A DNA stretch of 64,000 nt, taken from the NCBI GenBank assembly GCA_033961575.1, contig CM066731.1, positions 134,595,001-134,659,000 on the forward strand. The letters run 5' to 3'. The translations under genes were made by a program, and so were the position numbers. The notes under the pieces are model-generated. The model saw only the letters and a list, made by a program, of their open reading frames with translations, was not told where the DNA came from and made no database searches. Of the stretch, positions 58,985-64,000 are shown piece by piece (position 1 is the first letter of the stretch; the number at the start of each line of letters is the position of its first letter). This DNA is from Aselliscus stoliczkanus. Its lineage: Eukaryota; Chordata; Mammalia; Chiroptera; Hipposideridae.

Positions 58985-59256
58985 TTTCCCCACGTCCCGC
59001 CCCGGCCGGCTCCAGGGAGTCCGCCGCCGCAGTGCACGCGCAGCAACGCTTCCGGGCGCTGTGCCTCGCTTCCCACAATGCCACGCGGCCCCGACCTGTC
59101 GCAAAGGCCGCATTTCGGCGGCGAGTGTGCGCCTCGTTTTACGTGCGGTGCGGCCGCGACGGGGGCCCGCGCCTTCCTCCTTGTCGTGCCGCAGGGCCAG
59201 CTACCCTGACGGTGTCCAGCTGCACTGAAGTCTGGCCGGTGCCACCTGTCTCCGCG
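58985..59256 (+). promoter_or_regulatory. ZC3H15: ZC3H15 core promoter and 5'UTR region
   Basis: Visible sites: a GC box CCCGCCCC at 58,996-59,003; an ETS/GABP-like GCTTCCGGG at 59,048-59,056; and TTCCCACAATGCCACGC at 59,070-59,086, which fits the ZNF143 (SBS) pattern CCCAnMATGCAnnGC with one deviation. There is no TATA box. This is a typical TATA-less housekeeping promoter. The transcription start cannot be fixed from sequence; it probably lies between about 59,050 and 59,200. Confidence 0.7.
59078..59209 (+). CDS. Possible upstream ORF in the ZC3H15 leader (43 codons)
   Basis: An ATG at 59,078 with A at -3 opens a 43-codon frame ending TGA at 59,207-59,209, 47 bp before the ZC3H15 start and in a different frame. 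It would matter only if transcription starts upstream of 59,078. The ATG overlaps the ZNF143-like site, so its presence may simply reflect that motif. The peptide shows no recognisable domain. Functional status is unknown. Confidence 0.3.
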   Translation: MPRGPDLSQRPHFGGECAPRFTCGAAATGARAFLLVVPQGQLP

Positions 59257-59331
59257 ATGCCCCCCAAGAAACAGGCTCAGGCCGGGGGCAGCAAAAAGGC
59301 GGAGCAGAAAAAGAAGGAGAAGATTATTGAA
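59257..59331 (+). CDS. ZC3H15: ZC3H15 (DFRP1/LEREPO4), first coding exon
   Basis: Exon 1 encodes 25 residues beginning MPPKKQAQAGG and continuing with a lysine/glutamate-rich stretch ending KIIE, which I recognise as the conserved N-terminus of ZC3H15. The exon ends in phase 0 at a consensus donor, GAA|GTGAGT at 59,332. The start ATG has G at -3. The zinc fingers (two CCCH) and the DFRP domain are encoded by later exons outside the window. In the known family the cytoplasmic protein binds and stabilises the GTPase DRG1, and the complex associates with translating ribosomes. The basic, low-complexity N-terminus seen here is typical. Exon 1 lies inside the CpG island, supporting a genuine gene rather than an intronless pseudogene, because the coding sequence breaks at a splice donor. 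The next residues are not found downstream to 64,000. Confidence 0.94.
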
Positions 59332-60807
59332 GTGAGTACCAGTCCCCTCCCCCACTCGCGCCGCGAGCGCTCAGGGGAGCAGCCTCCCGGGTTCCCCGCT
59401 CCCGGCGCCTGCTCGCGTTCTGCGGGGCCCTGTGTCCCTCCCTTTGGTTCTGGGTGGCCCGGTGCCCTTTTCCAGCCCCCTGATGACGCTCTCCGCGTCT
59501 CATCGCTATAGTGACGCTGCCGGCGCCCCCGCACCCAGCTTTTGCTTCTCTCACCTGCCCGTCTTCAGCGACCCCGGTGCGAAACGACACCCCCGCTCTC
59601 TCTACGGTGCTTGCCACAGGGTGTTCTCCCCACTAGTTCCCCAAATTGTAGACGTTTCTGGGCTTGTATTTTAAAAACACGCCGAACGGGCTCGGGCCAG
59701 TCTTTTTTCAGAAAAGGCCGACACACGACGAGCCTTTGTGTTCCTTTTCACTTTTCCCATCAGCGAGGTAGGAGGAGGAGTTCATTCTTGGAGCCAACAA
59801 ATGGCTACTACATGGCTTTTTCGATTTATCCCTCAACTATTTCAAGTTCATTCAAGAGGGGAGGCTTCTTTCAGGCTTCAGTGCACGGTCTTGTACATGG
59901 CTCTTTGATACATATATTCTGAATGAAATGAAACCTAATAACGCTTTAAAAGAGATTAGGTTTCAGTGTCCCTAGCTGTGTTACGTGAGGTACCCGAATA
60001 TATAGATTCGTTTAATGCATTGAGTCTGTAGCCCTTTAATGGCCTAGGGACGTAATTGACCTTAAATGTTTTCTATTTGTCTTCCAACGGCTGTAATCAA
60101 TGAGTTTCCTTGAGAGAGTAAACCATATTTGAGAGCCTCTAAACGTATCAGAGCCCTCACCAGAAGCATTTCTTCCCTCGATTCCTTCTCATGAAAACAA
60201 ATAGTTTCTAGTGTGCTTTGGATGTAACTGGGAAAAGCCATGACCATTTTCCTGCATCAAGTGTATCTGAAGACTGGACAGCCTTTGGTGGAGTAGTTAT
60301 TTTTTATTTAGAACGTAACCAAAATGCATGTGGGGTGTTTCGAAATGAGATGTTTACTTATGTCAATGATGGCTGTTGTTAATGAAGACTGCTGATTTGA
60401 TTTAATTAACATGCTTATCAAGATTTCTAATAAGTTGGGCCAAGTTCCAACTCGGAAGCAGCACCTTTACTCTTATTGACAATTTGTTTTATTTAGAGCT
60501 GTCATGAAGTAGCTAGCCAGACGTTTAAAAACAGAATGATTGTCACCTTTCCACCTGTGTTTGCTCTCACATTTTTGAACAATCTGGATTCTGGCACTTA
60601 GGTAGGTCTCTGGGGATGGTGATCTGATGGCATTCAGTGCTCTGTAAACCAAGGGCATTTTAGGGATGACATTTTGCCGTTTTCCTTTACGGAGCTTGAA
60701 TTAACATGGTAGACCATGGTGCAAAGTAAAACTCCCATCTAGATGTGAAGTTAAATTTTACATGGCAATTTAAAGTATATTTTATGCATGATTGAGCTTT
60801 GACTACA

Positions 60808-61273
60808 ATAGTTGCCCTTTATCGGCAGGGGATACTTCCCAGACCCACCAGTGGATGCCTGAAACCATGGATAGTATCGAACACTTTATATAATGTTTTT
60901 TTTCCTATATGTACATACATTTTTCGAAGTTAGGCACAATAAGAGATTAACAACAACAATAATAAAATAGAACAATTATGACAACATACTGTAATAAAAC
61001 TTATGTGGATGTGGTCTCTGTCCTGGTAATCAGTCTGATAACCTGGATGGCTACTAAGTGACTCACTGAGCGCATTTACACCAAAGCAATGCGGCACAAA
61101 GGGTGATTGACATCCCAAGCATAATGGCCGGAGATTTCATCATGCTACTCAGAACTGCATGCAGTTTAAAAGTTAATGAGTTGTTTATTTCTGGAATTTT
61201 CTATTTAATATTTTCAGACAGCAGTTGACTGGTTACTGAAAACAGTAAGCCACTGCAGATAAGGTGGACTACT
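60808..61273 (+). mobile_element. Tigger-type DNA transposon in intron 1
   Basis: The left end 'tagttgccctttatcggcaggggatacttcccagacccaccagtggatgcctgaaacc' and right end '...actgaaaacagtaagccactgcagataaggtggactact' form degraded TIRs. 'Gcataatggccggagatttcatcatgctactcag' lies in the middle. It matches a non-autonomous pogo/Tigger element. Confidence 0.85.
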
Positions 61274-61320
61274 TTATACTCAATTATTTGTTTTACTTTT
61301 TTTAAAGGTTGCCTCCCTTT

Positions 61321-61510
61321 TTTTAAAAAAGATTTTTATTAAAATGTAACTAACAAACAGTATTATAGGTGTACACCATAGTTATTCAACATTTGTATAC
61401 CTGAAGAAGTGATCACATGATAAGACCAGCAACCATCTGACACTGTACAATACTATTGTACACAATATTATTGAATATATACCCTATGCTATACATTATT
61501 TTACTTTTAA
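61321..61510 (-). mobile_element. L1 3' end, reverse strand, intron 1
   Basis: 'Tttttattaaaatgtaactaacaaacagtattataggtgtacaccatagttattcaacatttgtatacctgaagaagtgatcac' is a reverse L1 3'UTR, 5'-truncated. Confidence 0.8.
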
Positions 61511-61610
61511 TTGGTAGGACTGGTATTTTTGTTTAAAGGAATTATATATGAAATTTATAGTATCCATCCACTAAAACTGATAGGTATATTATGGCTTCAT
61601 TCATCTTGTA

Positions 61611-62038
61611 TCAAGGTTTTTTTTTTTGTTTTTGTTTTTTTAAGATTTTATTGGGGAATTGGAGGGAACAGCATTGGGGAATCGGGGAAGGGGAACAGAC
61701 AAGTTGCTGTCTTTTTGTTTTTCAGTCTAGTTATGGAGGACTTCGCTTCACTCGTCCATGTTGGTATTATGATCGTTGCGCTCTTCTCGGCTGAGGCAGA
61801 TGGGTCGCCGGCCGTTGGACTGCCTCTTACGGTAGCTTACAGCAGCCCACTGCAGCCTTCGCCATCGCTGGCGACTCAGGGCAGCCCAGCTCTAGGTCAA
61901 GCCCTTGTTCACTATCTTAGCTATAGAGACGTGGTGTCACTGGCCCATGTGGGATCTGAACCGATGGTCCTGCTGTTCAGAGCTGGCGTCCCAAGCCAAC
62001 TCTTAACCAACACGCCACTCAGCCGGCCCCTCAAGGTT
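61611..62038 (-). mobile_element. Long SINE-A copy in intron 1, with 8-bp TSD
   Basis: The element (61,619-62,030) is flanked by TCAAGGTT at 61,611-61,618 and 62,031-62,038. It has reverse tail 'taagattttattggggaattgg', B box GGTTCAGATCCC and head ending GGGGCCGGCT. The 'agccagcgtgagc' units are deleted, so the body is shorter than usual. The 185-codon frame across it is spurious. Confidence 0.93.
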
Positions 62039-62874
62039 CTTTTTAACTTACGGAGAAAGCAACGTTAGTTTCTTCACCAAAGAAAAATACAAAATAAGAT
62101 ATCTTCCTTCTTCAGCTGACAGAAAATATCCTGAGTGGTGAAATTAAGCCTGTATTTTTTTTTCCTGCAGTTAACATATATGAGTGCTTTTTTTTTTTTT
62201 TTTCATGGTAGTAAGGTTTGCAGACTCAAGTGTCCTGCATGGATGTTTGCCACCACTGGAGAGGTACAGCAATATTGTAAATTGTAGTGTTGAGTTATAT
62301 CATTTGTTGTGAAGCTAGATTTATAGAGAATATTCTGTGGTCCAGCCTGGAGAGAAAACAGTATATTCTGCTTTATTAAGTACTACAGGTGACTTTAAAA
62401 AAATTTCCCTAAGCCGTAGCATGTCTCAATGGTTGTTGCAAGGACTTAAAAGTTAAATATATTTTATGACAAACTGATAATGAACATAATTGAAACTAGA
62501 TTCATACTGGTTATTGATCTCTATCATAATTTTTGTCAAAAAGTATTTCTTTATGGTCTATTTTGACTTGTAAAATTTATACTTATTTCACAGTCTGGTT
62601 AATTTTGGGAGACTTTTATAGGAATAGTACCTGAAATTTTAAGTTTGTCAAAATTGATAATTAAGTGGAACATATGTTTTTAAGCAGCACTTTTGAATAG
62701 ACTTCAAAATAAGTGATAGCCCTACCCACCTGTCCTCTCTTCTGTACCTCTGTTGCTTCCACTGCCACCACCGTAGGCATTTACTGTAGAAAAACAACAA
62801 CATGTAGCTTTTAAGAACTAAAGAAAGGGAGTAAAAAGAGGCAAGAGAGGCAGCATAAATTAATGAAAGAAGCA

Positions 62875-63100
62875 CCAGCTTTGGGGCAAACCCAGACAGA
62901 CCTAGGTTTGAGTCCCATATTTCAAATTAAAATTTCAAACACTGTAGTTTTAGCATGTTACATGACCTGTCTGAACCACAGTTTCTCAGCAAAATGGAGC
63001 TGATTCCTGTATTACAGAACTGGGGGTTAAAGGAGATGACATATATAAAACATCCGACATATGATATGTGTTCAATAAGTGGCAGCTGTTGTTACTTATT
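62875..63100 (+). repeat. MIR SINE, well preserved
   Basis: 'Gcaccagctttggggcaaacccagacagacctaggtttgagtcccat', 'gttacatgacctgtctgaaccacagtttctcagcaaaatggagctgatt', 'ggttaaaggagatgacatatataaaacatccgac' and 'gtgttcaataagtggcagctgttgtta' give full MIR order including the B-box region. Confidence 0.9.
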
Positions 63101-64000
63101 AATATTGTAAGTAAGAACTAGTTAGGGGAAATAATCAGACCAACATGCACGTCTTTACAGTGCTTATTTTCTGTCTCTTGAAATAATTTCTTTATATCAT
63201 CTGCATTTTTTTCTTTTGCTCTTTAAACACCCCAAATTTCTTGAATTCATTTGTATTAATAGCTATTTTCTTTCTGAAATGAACATACCAAAGAGGGTTA
63301 TGGTTCTGTTAGGCATTCACATGGTTGTCCCGAATGGCATGTACCATTTGCTCTACCTACAGCTAAATTTTAATAAACTGAAGTCACCTTTGAGAAATAG
63401 AAAGTTTGATTATGGGAAGAGGAAAATAATCTTTGAGTTTAGGGCAAGCAAGTAGAAGATGTCCAGCTAAGGACTTGTAGCTTCAAGGAAGTAGTAATAC
63501 ATAGAGATGTATAGAGATGGGATCCAGGGGTTTATAGGATGGAGAAAAGAAGTGATTGGTGGCAATGAAAAATTACAGCCAACTGTTGATTGCTTGAAAC
63601 TGGATTAACTAGCTGCAGTATCCATTGCCTGGATGGACAAGAAAAATACATCCAACAGTGCATTTGACGGGAAAACTAATGAGGTAAAACAGTGCTCAGC
63701 TCTGCTTACCCTAGTGTCCCAAAAAGTAGATCCTGGTTTCCTTGGGAGCACAATTCAGTGTTAACCTGCCCTCCTCTCCATTCCTTTTTTCCACACATCT
63801 TAAGAAGTGAAGGCTGGCCTATAAAAGACTGTAGGATTACATTGTGGGGTGGGACACAGAAAGGGTCAGTTTTAAGTGAAATCTGGAATTCACTGAATGT
63901 TAAGGCTTTTGGAGCCTCAGGGGGCCATCCTTTTCTTAGAATTACTGTTTTCTAAACTCCTTTGTAGTCAGTTTCCCAAGTCTGAAATACATACACTGTT

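Larger units (their letters stand above)
58655..59620. promoter_or_regulatory. CpG island at the ZC3H15 5' end
   Basis: About 1 kb with dense CpG (for example CGCCCGCCGG, GCGGCCGCGACGGGG, GCGCCGCGAGCGC), in sharp contrast with the AT-rich flanks. It covers the promoter, the first coding exon and the start of intron 1, as is usual for broadly expressed mammalian genes. Long open frames on both strands in this block (127-159 codons) reflect GC composition, not extra genes. Confidence 0.92.
59332..64000 (+). other. ZC3H15: ZC3H15 intron 1 (5' part)
   Basis: It starts at the GT donor after codon 25 and runs past the window end. I searched by eye for the expected continuation of the protein (Asp-Lys-Thr-Phe...) and did not find it. 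The intron holds the CpG island's downstream shoulder, a Tigger element, an L1 3' end, a long SINE-A and a MIR, with unassigned DNA between (59,620-60,805; 62,040-62,870; 63,100-64,000). Confidence 0.88.

Noticed and set aside
58773..59228. 151-codon ORF in the CpG island, and overlapping frames of 126-159 codons on both strands
   Set aside because: Low stop-codon density in GC-rich DNA explains them. The 159-codon frame starting at 59,032 overlaps ZC3H15 exon 1 in a different frame and has no ATG start.
59257..59331. A processed pseudogene of ZC3H15
   Set aside because: The coding sequence breaks exactly at a consensus GT donor inside a CpG island promoter, which a retrocopy would not have.

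Overview
This window is mammalian nuclear DNA, almost certainly from a bat and most likely from the rhinolophoid lineage (horseshoe, leaf-nosed and related bats). The evidence is two abundant tRNA-derived SINE families starting GGGCCGGCC, with A/B-box heads and a shared tail ending AATAAAATCTTT-A(n). One of them (called SINE-B here) resembles rhinolophoid SINEs as I remember them. Bat-type L1 3' ends (TTGGGGTGACA, CACCACCCAAAGTCA) are also present. The lineage call rests on memory of family consensus sequences, not on a search.

Layout. Positions 1 to about 58,650 are AT-rich and gene-free. I see no convincing protein-coding exon, tRNA or snRNA gene, CRISPR array or prokaryotic feature there. 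The region is a mosaic of old mammalian repeats (L2, MIR, MLT1-type MaLR LTRs, MER5 and other hAT remnants, Tigger), several L1 fragments, and about 15 SINE copies, many with intact target-site duplications (TSDs). Stretches I cannot assign are listed as such.

At 58,655-59,620 there is a CpG island with GC boxes, an ETS-like site and a ZNF143-like site. It contains the first coding exon of ZC3H15 (DFRP1/LEREPO4) on the + strand: ATG at 59,257, 25 codons, then a consensus GT donor at 59,332. Everything from there to 64,000 is intron 1; no second exon was found. A long gene-poor upstream flank fits the human 2q32 arrangement, where ZC3H15 lies between FSIP2 and ITGAV.

The most interesting signal is in the SINEs. 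Each of the two families occurs as a long form (about 400-500 bp, with a polyadenylation signal and a pol III terminator) and as a short 'head-only' form ending at a fixed internal position directly in poly(A). The short copies share diagnostic bases absent from the long copies, which suggests separate short lineages. One long copy carries an apparent 3' transduction ending in a T5 terminator inside its TSDs. Other points of interest are an internally deleted L1, a nested solo LTR, local duplications, and a possible uORF in the ZC3H15 leader.
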